Part shown: in pieces, positions 24,909-32,687 of the stretch | Position numbering within the stretch: position 1 is the first letter of the stretch | Layout: each line of letters starts with the position of its first letter | Origin: DATKZM01 sp035527975 | Lineage (GTDB): Bacteria; Pseudomonadota; Alphaproteobacteria; JAPULJ01 | Assembly: GCA_035527975.1 (NCBI GenBank) | Contig: DATKZM010000068.1 | Coordinates: 88,398 to 152,397 of the forward strand | Length of the DNA: 64,000 bases | Direction of reading: 5' to 3' | Position numbers and translations under genes: made by a program | Notes under the pieces: generated by a model | Told to the model about the DNA's origin: nothing | Database searches by the model: none | Seen by the model: only the letters and a program-made list of their open reading frames with translations

Positions 24909-26180
24909 ATGACCGCGCACAACGCCCCCGCCGATACCCCCGCCGATGCCACGCCCCCCGACGCCACGCCCCCCCATGCCACACCCCATGCCACCGCCGT
25001 TCAGGATGCGGCCGCGATGGAGCGGGTATTGGCCGTGGCGCCGGTCTGGAATGGCCTGGCGCGCGCCGGCGATGTGGTGACGCCGGAGCGGGTTCTGCTG
25101 CATGCCGGACCGCCGGTTGCGGGCCCGGCCGGCCTGGCGCGGCCGATCCTGAACAGCGCCGCGCTGGCCGCGGTCTACGAAGGCTGGTGCAATACGCCCG
25201 ATGAGGCTGAAAGGATGATCCGCGACGGCGCGGTGGCGCTCGCCGCGGCGCAGGACCACGGCGTCGTGGTGCCGCTGGCGGGCATCGTCTCGCCGACGAT
25301 GATGCTGCAGCGGGTCGCCGACCGCGCCGACCCCGAACGCATTGCCTGGAGCCCCTTCAACGGGGGCATGGGGCCGGCGATGCGCCTTGGGTTGCGGGAC
25401 GCCGGCGTGATCGAGCGCTGGCGCTGGCTGAACGGCGCCTTCGCCGACGCACTGACGCCGGCGCTGGCCGAGGGTGTCGATCTGATCGCCATCGCGCGGC
25501 ACGGTCTGGGCGCGGGCGACGATTGCCACGGCCGCACTCCGGCGGCGACCGCGCGCATCGCCGAGGAGCTGCGCCCGCGTCTTGCCGGTTCGCCGGCCGG
25601 CGCTGACGTCCTGGGCTTCCTCACCGAGGCGCCGGGCTTTTTTCTCAATCTTTGGATGGCCGCGACCAAATGCATCCTGTCGGCGGCCGTGGGCACCGAT
25701 GGCAGCGCCCTGGTGACGGCGATGGCCGGCAACGGCGTTGAGTGCGGCATCCAGATCGCCGGCTTACCCGGTCGCTGGTTCACCGCGGCGGCGGACCCGC
25801 CCGAGGGCGACATCGCGCCGCCCTATACGCAAGCCGACCGGCTGGGCGCGATCGGCGACAGCGCCATCGTCGATGCGTTCGGGCTGGGCGCCATGGCGAT
25901 GCAGCTCGCACCGGAGCAGCAAAAGGCAATGGCCGGGCATCTTCCGGACGACGCCCTGCGGCTGCCGGAGGCGCTGTTGCTGTCGCGCCATCCGGGCTTT
26001 GGCGCGCTGGGTTTGCTGGTCGGGCAGTCGGCGGCGCGGGTCGCGGCGCTGGACACGGCCGGCCTGGTTTCGCTCGGCATCCTGGACAAGGCCGGCCTGG
26101 GTGGCCGGATCGGCGGCGGTCTTTACCGGCCGCCCGTGAGCCTGTTTCGCGCGGCCAAGGACGCCTTGACCGGGCATTGA
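24909..26180 (+). CDS. DUF1116 family protein (YlbE/AllG-like)
   Basis: 423 residues. The DUF1116 core is clear: AAVYEGWCNTPDEAERMI, HGVVVPLAGIVSPTMML, GLGAGDDCHGRTPAATARI, APGFFLNLWMAATK, SALVTAMAGNGVECGIQI and GLPGRWFTAAADPPEG. In Escherichia coli the YlbE member (AllG) is part of the oxamate carbamoyltransferase system with FdrA/AllF and AllH; neither partner is seen here. The N-terminal ~35 residues are a repetitive Ala-Thr-Pro tract (ADATPPDATPPHATPHATA) encoded by short GC-rich repeats, probably disordered. The gene follows the LivG-LivF fusion by 1 bp, so it belongs to the importer/Rieske operon. Confidence 0.87.
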   Translation: MTAHNAPADTPADATPPDATPPHATPHATAVQDAAAMERVLAVAPVWNGLARAGDVVTPERVLLHAGPPVAGPAGLARPILNSAALAAVYEGWCNTPDEAERMIRDGAVALAAAQDHGVVVPLAGIVSPTMMLQRVADRADPERIAWSPFNGGMGPAMRLGLRDAGVIERWRWLNGAFADALTPALAEGVDLIAIARHGLGAGDDCHGRTPAATARIAEELRPRLAGSPAGADVLGFLTEAPGFFLNLWMAATKCILSAAVGTDGSALVTAMAGNGVECGIQIAGLPGRWFTAAADPPEGDIAPPYTQADRLGAIGDSAIVDAFGLGAMAMQLAPEQQKAMAGHLPDDALRLPEALLLSRHPGFGALGLLVGQSAARVAALDTAGLVSLGILDKAGLGGRIGGGLYRPPVSLFRAAKDALTGH

Positions 26181-26241
26181 ATGGCCAGGCCGCCGCCAGA
26201 AAGCGGCCGGCTGTGAGTGAGAGATGTTTCAAGCAGGTGGC

Positions 26242-26262
26242 CCGGCCGCGCGGAGCGGCCGG
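26242..26262 (+). other. Strong GC hairpin before the binding-protein gene
   Basis: CCGGCCGC (26242-26249) pairs perfectly with GCGGCCGG (26255-26262) around a 5-base loop, 26 bp before the livK-type ATG. TTCAAGCA occurs on both sides (26228-26235, 26263-26270). Such a 5' hairpin could protect the processed binding-protein mRNA and allow its higher expression; this role is inference. Confidence 0.45.
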
Positions 26263-26288
26263 TTCAAGCAACGGGAAGGAGGAGTAAG

Positions 26289-27449
26289 ATGAATAAGACG
26301 AAAAAGACACTGTCTCTGATCGGCGGGGTGATCCTGTCCATCGGTGTCGCGGGTAGCGGACAGGCGGCGGACACGGGCCCGATCAAGATCGGCGGCCTGT
26401 TCGAGACCTCGGGCTTCCTGGCTTTCCTTGGCAAGCCAGGGCTGGAAGGCGCGCGGCTCGCAACCAAGCTGGTCAACGCGTCCGGCGGTATCAACGGACG
26501 CAAGGTCAGTTTCATCAACGTCAATACCGAGAGCAACAACACCGTGGCGGTCACCGCGGTCCGCCGCCTGATCGAGCAGGAAAAGGTGCACGCCCTGGTG
26601 GGCGCGATGAACAGCGGCTCGTCCTATTCGATCATCGGCTATGTGCAGCGCCGCCAGATCCCGATCATCGCCAATGGCGCCTCGCGCGGCATCGTGCTGC
26701 CGCCGGAGAAGAAGACCTGGTTCTTCCTGGCGCCGCTGACCGACGTGCTGGTCCAGACCGTCATGGTCAAGCAGATGAAGGCGAAGGGCATCCAGCGCAT
26801 CGCCTTCCTGCATGTCGATACTGGTTTCGGCAATTCGGGCAAAAAGGCGATCACGTCCCTGGCCAAGATGCACGGTCTGGCCATCGTCGCGATGGAGAGC
26901 TATGGCAATAAGGACAAGGACATGACGCCGCAGCTCACCCGCATCCGCTCGACCAACGCCCAGGCGACGGTCATCTGGGGGACCGGCGGCGGTCTTGCCA
27001 TATCGATCAAGAACTTCCGCCAGCTCGGCATCAAGCACCCGGTCTACATTTCCCATGCCGGCAATGACTTCAACGTCGTGCGCCTGGCAGGTCCGGGCTC
27101 GGACGGCGTGCTGCTGCCATCGTCAAAGCTCTACGTCACCGAGACCCTGGCGGCCAACGACCCCCAGAAGCCGGTGATCGAAAACTTCATCGCCGCCTTC
27201 AAGAAGGAGTACGGCAAGGTCCCCGCGACCTTCGCCGGCAACGGCTATGACGCGGTGATGATGATCGCGAACGCAATGAAGAAGGCGGGCACGAATTCGA
27301 AGGCCCTGCGCAAGGCGATCGAAGGGACGACGAACTATAACGGCGTCACGGCGGTCTACAGCTACTCGCCGACCAACCACTTCGGGGCCCAGGAAGGCAG
27401 CGTCGTGATGCTGCAGGTCAAGGGCGGCGGCTTCATCGTCGCCAAATAG
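26289..27449 (+). CDS. Branched-chain amino-acid-type ABC transporter substrate-binding protein
   Basis: 386 residues from ATG 26289, with GGAAGGAGGAG immediately upstream. The signal peptide is MNKTKKTLSLIGGVILSIGV with cleavage near GQAAD. The mature part matches the LivK/Peripla_BP_6 fold (IKIGGLFETSGFLAFLGKPGLEGARLA in part: GLFETSGFLAFLGKPG; VHALVGAMNSGSS; FAGNGYDAVMMIANAMKKAG). It is the periplasmic receptor for the LivH/LivM/LivGF importer and the last gene of the Rieske operon, followed by a terminator-like palindrome. Confidence 0.94.
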   Translation: MNKTKKTLSLIGGVILSIGVAGSGQAADTGPIKIGGLFETSGFLAFLGKPGLEGARLATKLVNASGGINGRKVSFINVNTESNNTVAVTAVRRLIEQEKVHALVGAMNSGSSYSIIGYVQRRQIPIIANGASRGIVLPPEKKTWFFLAPLTDVLVQTVMVKQMKAKGIQRIAFLHVDTGFGNSGKKAITSLAKMHGLAIVAMESYGNKDKDMTPQLTRIRSTNAQATVIWGTGGGLAISIKNFRQLGIKHPVYISHAGNDFNVVRLAGPGSDGVLLPSSKLYVTETLAANDPQKPVIENFIAAFKKEYGKVPATFAGNGYDAVMMIANAMKKAGTNSKALRKAIEGTTNYNGVTAVYSYSPTNHFGAQEGSVVMLQVKGGGFIVAK

Positions 27450-27476
27450 GGCGCCGTGAGCGGACGATAGAGCAAA

Positions 27477-27502
27477 GGGAGGCGCCCGGCCGGGCGCCTC
27501 CC
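27477..27502. terminator. 26-bp perfect palindrome after the Liv binding-protein gene
   Basis: The arms GGGAGGCGCCCGG and CCGGGCGCCTCCC are exactly complementary with no loop bases between them, so about 11 pairs can form in RNA. It begins 27 bp after the stop at 27449 and precedes CTTGTTC. A weak uridine tract makes it an imperfect intrinsic terminator, but its position and stability fit an operon end. Confidence 0.65.
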
Positions 27503-27531
27503 GCTTGTTCGAGGCAGGCAGGCAGGCCAAG

Positions 27532-28149
27532 ATGGCGCGCGGCGCGATCTTCACGGTCGGGCACTCCAACCGGACATTGGCGGCGTTGCTCGCCATGCTC
27601 GGCGAAGCGCGCGTGGCCAGGCTGGTGGATGTGCGCCGCTATCCCCGCTCGCGCTACAACCCGCAGTTCAACGACCGGGCGCTGGCGCCGGCGCTGCGGG
27701 CGACCGGCATCGAATACCGCCACGCGCCCGAGCTCGGCGGGATGCGCGCCGCGCCGGCAACCCCCTCACCCGCGTCAACCCCGGCAAACCCCTCACCCCC
27801 GTCAACCCCGTCAACCCCGTCAACCCTATCAATCAATGACGGATGGAAGCCGGGCCCGTTCCGTAACTATGCGGATTACGCCCTGACCCCGGACTTCCAG
27901 GCGGCGCTGGCGATCCTTGAAGTGGAGGCCGCGGCGGGGCCCGTGGCGATCATGTGCGCGGAGAAGGATTGGCGGCAATGCCACCGCCAAATCGTCACGG
28001 ACTATCTGCTCAGCCGGGGTCACACGGTCGAGCACCTGGTCTCGCCGGGCACCCGGGAAGCCGCGCTGCTTGACAAGCGGGTCGTCCCCGTCGATGGCGG
28101 AAGATTGCTTTATCGCCGGCCCCCACCGTCCCAGCACGAGCTCTTTTGA
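27532..28149 (+). CDS. DUF488 domain protein with Ser/Thr/Pro repeat insertion
   Basis: 205 residues from ATG 27532. DUF488 motifs: AIFTVGHSNRTLAALLAML, RLVDVRRYPRSRYNPQFN, IEYRHAPELGG, FRNYADYALTPDF and the cysteine motif IMCAEKDWRQCHRQIV. Between ELGGMR and GPFRNYADY there is an insertion of ~35 residues made of Ser-Thr-Pro units (about residues 78-112), encoded by tandem AACCCCGTC-type 9-bp units at ~27755-27830, where family members have a short loop. The family has no firmly assigned reaction. The gene is a single unit just after the Liv operon terminator. Confidence 0.85.
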   Translation: MARGAIFTVGHSNRTLAALLAMLGEARVARLVDVRRYPRSRYNPQFNDRALAPALRATGIEYRHAPELGGMRAAPATPSPASTPANPSPPSTPSTPSTLSINDGWKPGPFRNYADYALTPDFQAALAILEVEAAAGPVAIMCAEKDWRQCHRQIVTDYLLSRGHTVEHLVSPGTREAALLDKRVVPVDGGRLLYRRPPPSQHELF

Positions 28150-28180
28150 AAGCCGGCTGCTCGGGGGGCCGATCGCTAGA

Positions 28181-29314
28181 TCACTGTGATGCGATCGTGC
28201 TCTGGGCGGCGGTCAATACTGTCGGTCCGTGCTCACCCATCATGACCGTATCGGCCAAGAAAACCGCCCCGCATGCGGCGCTGCCGATACGTGAGCGGAT
28301 CACCAGGGCAGTTCCGGGCTGCAACTCGTCTTCGCTCCCCGCTCGGAGGACAGGCGGCTCGCGATCCTGGAACCCGACCCCGTGTCCAAAGCCGAAATCT
28401 CCGGCACCGGTTGCACCTGCTTCAGCGTACAACCGTGCCGCGTCGCGGGCGAATTCCCCCCCGGTCCGCCCCGGCTTCGCGAGGGCGATCACGCGCTGAT
28501 GCAACGCCGCCGCCCGATCCAGGTCGGTCGACCATGCCTCATCGAGCCCGAACGTGCGGCCGCAATAAGCCCGCAGGCCTCGGTAACGCAGCGCAATCTC
28601 AACCGCGATGCCACCACCCGCGCCAATCGGATTGCGGCCGGGCGGTCCCAGCCGATCCGCCAGGACCGGCCCCGCCGAAGCGCGGATCTCGACGATCTCG
28701 CGGTTCATCAGATCGGCGCCGCGCCGACGCGCCGTCAGCGCGGCAATCGCCGCCAGATCGGCAGCGCTTCGCGTCGGCGCCAGATCATCGGCAACGGCGG
28801 CCACGGCATCGCGGGCGATGGCCGCGCTTCGATCCAGAGCATCGCGAACAAGCGGCTCGCCAAGGGGCGCTATCGCCTTATGCCAAGCCTCTTGGTCGAT
28901 CTCGACATATGTCGCGCCGTCAAGCGCTTTGTGCAAATCGCCAGCGATGCGGCGGAACATGTTTGCCCCGCCGACAATCCCCACCCGCGGCGCGCGATCT
29001 GTACCCGCATCCTGGAGCAGTTGGCGGCACAGGGCGCCGGGCGCGTAGGTCCCGGAAAGGTAATCGGCCGTCGCCGACTGTTTGACGCGAACCAGATAGG
29101 CGGAATGGTGCAGCCCGAAGGCCAGCGCCACATCGCCGCGCCGGGGCACGATCGCCAATGCGTACATGGCGTACACATCGAAATCGGTGAGGTAGCGCAC
29201 GGCGCCCGCCGCCGAAATATCGTCCGCGTAGCAGAGCAGCATATCCAAGTCGAGCGGCCGCAACAGCCGGTCGCGCGTATGGGCCACGCGTGCCTGAAAG
29301 GTCCGTTGATCCAT
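28181..29314 (-). CDS. M24 (pita-bread fold) protein lacking metal ligands, creatinase-like
   Basis: 377 residues from ATG 29314. N-terminal creatinase-type domain (residues ~1-155) and C-terminal pita-bread domain. The motif that normally reads D-x10-D in M24 aminopeptidases is here E239...Y250 (VEIALRYRGLRAYCGRTF), and the two later glutamates are replaced (ALVIRSRIGS and VFLADTVMMGEHG, A354). The proton-shuttle histidine is kept (GFGHGVGF, His311). Hence it should not be a metallopeptidase. Creatinase itself is a metal-free member of this fold, so a C-N hydrolase role is possible; a non-catalytic role is too. It is the last gene of the long minus-strand operon. Confidence 0.82.
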   Translation of the reverse strand: MDQRTFQARVAHTRDRLLRPLDLDMLLCYADDISAAGAVRYLTDFDVYAMYALAIVPRRGDVALAFGLHHSAYLVRVKQSATADYLSGTYAPGALCRQLLQDAGTDRAPRVGIVGGANMFRRIAGDLHKALDGATYVEIDQEAWHKAIAPLGEPLVRDALDRSAAIARDAVAAVADDLAPTRSAADLAAIAALTARRRGADLMNREIVEIRASAGPVLADRLGPPGRNPIGAGGGIAVEIALRYRGLRAYCGRTFGLDEAWSTDLDRAAALHQRVIALAKPGRTGGEFARDAARLYAEAGATGAGDFGFGHGVGFQDREPPVLRAGSEDELQPGTALVIRSRIGSAACGAVFLADTVMMGEHGPTVLTAAQSTIASQ

Positions 29315-29326
29315 AGCCGTCCTCTT

Positions 29327-29353
29327 ATACCAAATCTCACTGAGACTTGGTAT
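29327..29353. other. Inverted repeat between the two M24 genes
   Basis: ATACCAA (29327-29333) pairs with TTGGTAT (29347-29353), and after one mismatched pair TCTC (29335-29338) pairs with GAGA (29342-29345), leaving a 3-base loop. The hairpin fills the whole 38-bp gap and touches the stop codon of the upstream gene. It may attenuate or separate expression of the last gene, or be an operator. Confidence 0.6.
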
Positions 29354-30513
29354 TAGACCACCGGCACGGATGACTGCGGCGCGGATAGCCGCTCGCAACC
29401 CGTCTCCGTTATCCGGATGTAGTCCCCCAGCATCAGCAGCGAGTGCCGGTAGGGCAGATAGATGATCGGGTGCAGTGCCATGGTCATGTTGGCCCGGAGC
29501 TCGGTTTCGCTCGACGAGCTGAGGAACGGTCCTTCATCGAGGGCGAGGCCGCAACCATGGCCGATGCGGTGGACGCCGCCGATGTCCATGGTGGCGAGCG
29601 GCGAGCGCGCCACATAGTCGTTCACCTGCGCGACCACCTCGCGCGCGGCGACGCCCGGGCGCATGTGCGCGGCGGCGATCTCCAGCGCCTCCACCGCCAT
29701 CTGCGAGAGCTCGGTCCATTCCCGCGCCGGGTGCCCGACGAAGCACATGCGGTTGGCCTGGCTGAAATACCCCTCCACGCGCGGCGACAGCTCGATCGAA
29801 ACAATATCGCCGTCGCGCAGTACCGCATCTGATGGCGGGTGCGGCCAGAAGCTGTCGGGACCGCGGCACATGGAAATGTGGACGTCCTGCGCGCCTGCGA
29901 TTTCCATCGCATAGGTGACCTCGCTCCAGACGTCGCGCTCGCTGACACCGCTCCGGGCGGCGGCGAAAAACGCTACGGCGCCGATGTCGGCCACCCGCGA
30001 TGCGGCGCGCGCCTTCTCGATCTCGGCCGCGCTGCGGATCATGCGCAGTTCGAGCAGCGCGCCGCCTACATCGATCAGCTCAAGCTCCGGAAGCCGTGCA
30101 TGCAAAGCCGCCTCGAGCGCGGCGGGAAGAACGTCCAGCGCGGAGAACCCCATGCATTCCCCGCCGGCAACGCCGACGCGCCGAACCGGGCGCCCGCCGG
30201 CCAGCAAGTCCCCCACGCATTGCGGCAGATCGTCGGTCAGGCGCAAATCGGAGATCCACGACACCGCACGCGCCCGCTCGAAATCCTCCGGATCCTGCAC
30301 GATCAGGCAGCTCGCGCCGTCGCCGGGAGCGAGGACCAACACCGTCGCGGCATGCGGGCTGTCATATCCTGTCAGGTAGCGGATCGCGTGATCGCGATAC
30401 CAGTTGTATGCTCCGAGCACGATCACGGCATCCACGCCCTGGCCAGCGAAGGCGGCGTCGACTGCGGATTTGCGCGCCGCGTACTCGGTGTCGGGAAAAG
30501 GCCGCACGTTCAT
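29353..30513 (-). CDS. M24 (pita-bread fold) protein with altered metal site, creatinase-like
   Basis: 386 residues. Creatinase-type N-terminal domain (residues ~1-155; FDAVIVLG-like GVDAVIVLGAYNWYRDHAIRYLTG in part) and pita-bread domain. The expected Asp/Asp pair is E241/Q252 in VSIELSPRVEGYFSQANRM, the first glutamate is His348 (MTMALHPIIYLP) and the second is Gly363 (MLGDYIRITETG); His319 in RIGHGCGLALDEGPF remains. So, like its neighbour, it cannot bind the standard dinuclear metal site. The ATG overlaps the hyuB stop by 4 bp (ATGA), which ties its function to the HyuAB reaction. Confidence 0.83.
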   Translation of the reverse strand: MNVRPFPDTEYAARKSAVDAAFAGQGVDAVIVLGAYNWYRDHAIRYLTGYDSPHAATVLVLAPGDGASCLIVQDPEDFERARAVSWISDLRLTDDLPQCVGDLLAGGRPVRRVGVAGGECMGFSALDVLPAALEAALHARLPELELIDVGGALLELRMIRSAAEIEKARAASRVADIGAVAFFAAARSGVSERDVWSEVTYAMEIAGAQDVHISMCRGPDSFWPHPPSDAVLRDGDIVSIELSPRVEGYFSQANRMCFVGHPAREWTELSQMAVEALEIAAAHMRPGVAAREVVAQVNDYVARSPLATMDIGGVHRIGHGCGLALDEGPFLSSSSETELRANMTMALHPIIYLPYRHSLLMLGDYIRITETGCERLSAPQSSVPVV

Positions 30514-32684
30514 TGCAGCGTCTCACTGCGCAATTCGATATCGTCAAGAACCTGGCCCGATTTCTCCACTATCTGGGCTCCGAACTGCACGCCGCAGCCG
30601 GGGCAGGCATAGAGCTGCAGGGCGCATTCCGTGCTTGCCGGATCGGGGAAAAGCGGCCCCGCCTCACCCAGTGGCACATCGCGGACGATGGCGGTCGCCC
30701 GCAAGTCAGCCTGGCATGTCCCCAGCCGACAGCCGCAGCGCCGGCAGACCAGCGCGGTGGCGCCATCCGCCGCGACGATGTCGATATACTCGCCGCGCCG
30801 GCCGATCCGCTCGCCGCGGTTGGCGGGCATGACCGGATCACCACCGCGGCCCGCCAGCCTGGCCTGGCGGATGGCCTCGCGCCGGGCCTGCGTTGCCGCG
30901 GCATCTATACGGAGGCCGCCGGCGGTTGGAACCACGCCGTAGACACGTTCGGCTTCGGCGGGCGAGAGCAGCGCATTGCCGATGTCGGTCATCACTTTGC
31001 CTGGATCACGATCCAGCGGATCTCCGTAGCCGCCACCGCCGGTACAGCGCATATAAAACATCTCCCCGCGCGCCAGGCGAAAATGCGGCAGGCCGCTGCC
31101 GAGCGGCTCCAACTCGCCCGGCACTTCTTCCAGGCTGGCGAACAGCGGCGGCGTTTGCCCGGAACCATCGTCGACCCGCGCAACCCCCCAGTAATTGCTG
31201 GCGCCCGGAAGTCCGCCAAACAGCCCCTCGGAATTCGCCACGGCGATGCCGTTCGAGGTCAGCGTGAGATCGACGTGATCGGCATCATAGACCACGAACA
31301 TCTCCTCCAGCCCGGCGCCGCCGCGAAACTTGCCGGCGCCCGCCGAATCCAAGCGCTGGCGTCGGAACATGTAGAGCACCGGATGATTGACCTCGTGGGT
31401 CTCGATATTGGGGATCGACATGGTCGGGCTGACCTGGTTGCCGGCGGTATTCGTGCCATCGCGCACGGCCACGGCGCCACATCCACCGGCCCCGCCATCC
31501 ATGTTGAGATAACCGAAATACTCGCCGAACTGGTTCTGCCCCGACAGGATTGCGATCGGAACCGCGCCCTGCCAAATCGCCATCGCCTCTTCGTGGTAGT
31601 GCTCGCTGCAGCCCATCAGCTTTGACAGGCAGAGCTGGGCGGCGTTGCGGATCGACCACATGGTTCCGGTGCCGCCCTTGCTGACCGGCGCGGGCAGCTT
31701 GGCGTTGCAGATGCTGCCGTCGGGCGCCGTGATGCGCACCGGGCGCAGCAGCCCCGCGTTCCAGGGCATGTCGTAGGCGAGCCACGGCAACAGCACGCCG
31801 CACACACCGGCCCAGGCGCCGCCGATGCAGCAATTCACGAAGCCGGGGGTCTGCGCGCTGCTGCCGGTGAAATCGAAATGCAACGCGTCGCCATCCTTCT
31901 CCACGGCGAGCACGATGCGGTAGAGGCCGGGCGTCAGCCCGTCGTGATCCTGCCGGTCGATATGCCGGAACGTGCCGTCCGGCAGTTCCTTCAGCCGCGC
32001 CCGGAGCTTGGCCTCGGAATGGTCGAGCAGCTGCGCCATGCCGGCCTCGACGGTCTCCGCCCCATATTTTTCACACATTTCGACGAGCCGCCTGCCGCCG
32101 ATATTGTTGGCGGCGATCTGCGCCTTCAGATCGAGGGCGACGCGCGGAATCCGGATGTGGTTGAACAGCATCGTCCACAGATCCTTGCGGATGACGCCGC
32201 GCTCGATCAGCTTGACCGGCGGCAGGCGAATGCCCTCCTGATAGATCTCGCGCGCACCGATCGTGAACCCGCCGGGGATCATCGCACCAACGTCAAGATG
32301 GTGGCAGTGGCAGGCGGTCCAGCCGACCAGCTTGCCCTGGTAGTGGATCGGCGCGGTGATGATGATGTCCGACTGGTGCATCGCACCGCGATGGGGATCG
32401 TTGACGATGAAGGCGTCGCCTTCATTGATGCCCGGGTTGTCGCTGCACTCGTCCATCACCGATCGCACGGCGAATTGCATTGGGGCGACATGCGGGATGA
32501 CGTTGCTGCCCATGGCAACGAAGTCGCCATTGGGGGCGAACAGGGCGGTGGCGAAGTCCTGCACTTCGGTCACCACCGGCGAGGACGAGGCCTGGATCAG
32601 AATAACCCCCATCTCTTCGGCCGCCTGCCAGAACTTGTGGCGCAGCACCTCGAAGGTGACGGGATCGATCGTTGCCTTTTTCAT
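30510..32684 (-). CDS. hyuB: Hydantoinase/oxoprolinase B-type subunit with C-terminal zinc ribbon
   Basis: 724 residues. Residues ~1-560 are the HyuB fold (DPVTFEVLRHKFWQAAEEMGV, NDPHRGAMHQSDIIITAPIHYQGKLVGW in part: VNDPHRGAMHQSDI, TPGFVNCCIGGAW, YFGYLNMDGGAGG, FRGGAGLEEMF). Unlike ordinary HyuB (~520-590) it continues with ~150 residues including LVCRRCGCRLGTC and LYACPGCGVQFGAQI, a CxxC...CxxC zinc ribbon recalling the small subunit of acetone/acetophenone carboxylases. With HyuA it would drive ATP-dependent opening or carboxylation of a substrate. It starts 3 bp after the hyuA stop and overlaps the M24 gene. Confidence 0.9.
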   Translation of the reverse strand: MKKATIDPVTFEVLRHKFWQAAEEMGVILIQASSSPVVTEVQDFATALFAPNGDFVAMGSNVIPHVAPMQFAVRSVMDECSDNPGINEGDAFIVNDPHRGAMHQSDIIITAPIHYQGKLVGWTACHCHHLDVGAMIPGGFTIGAREIYQEGIRLPPVKLIERGVIRKDLWTMLFNHIRIPRVALDLKAQIAANNIGGRRLVEMCEKYGAETVEAGMAQLLDHSEAKLRARLKELPDGTFRHIDRQDHDGLTPGLYRIVLAVEKDGDALHFDFTGSSAQTPGFVNCCIGGAWAGVCGVLLPWLAYDMPWNAGLLRPVRITAPDGSICNAKLPAPVSKGGTGTMWSIRNAAQLCLSKLMGCSEHYHEEAMAIWQGAVPIAILSGQNQFGEYFGYLNMDGGAGGCGAVAVRDGTNTAGNQVSPTMSIPNIETHEVNHPVLYMFRRQRLDSAGAGKFRGGAGLEEMFVVYDADHVDLTLTSNGIAVANSEGLFGGLPGASNYWGVARVDDGSGQTPPLFASLEEVPGELEPLGSGLPHFRLARGEMFYMRCTGGGGYGDPLDRDPGKVMTDIGNALLSPAEAERVYGVVPTAGGLRIDAAATQARREAIRQARLAGRGGDPVMPANRGERIGRRGEYIDIVAADGATALVCRRCGCRLGTCQADLRATAIVRDVPLGEAGPLFPDPASTECALQLYACPGCGVQFGAQIVEKSGQVLDDIELRSETLQ

Positions 32685-32687
32685 GGC

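Noticed and set aside
23156..24994. 612-codon open frame antisense to the LivG-LivF fusion
   Set aside because: No domain, Arg/Gln/His-biased, and fully covered by two intact ATPase domains on plus.
27755..27830. CRISPR-like repeats
   Set aside because: Units are ~9 bp, without spacers, and in frame within a DUF488 gene; they are a low-complexity coding insertion.
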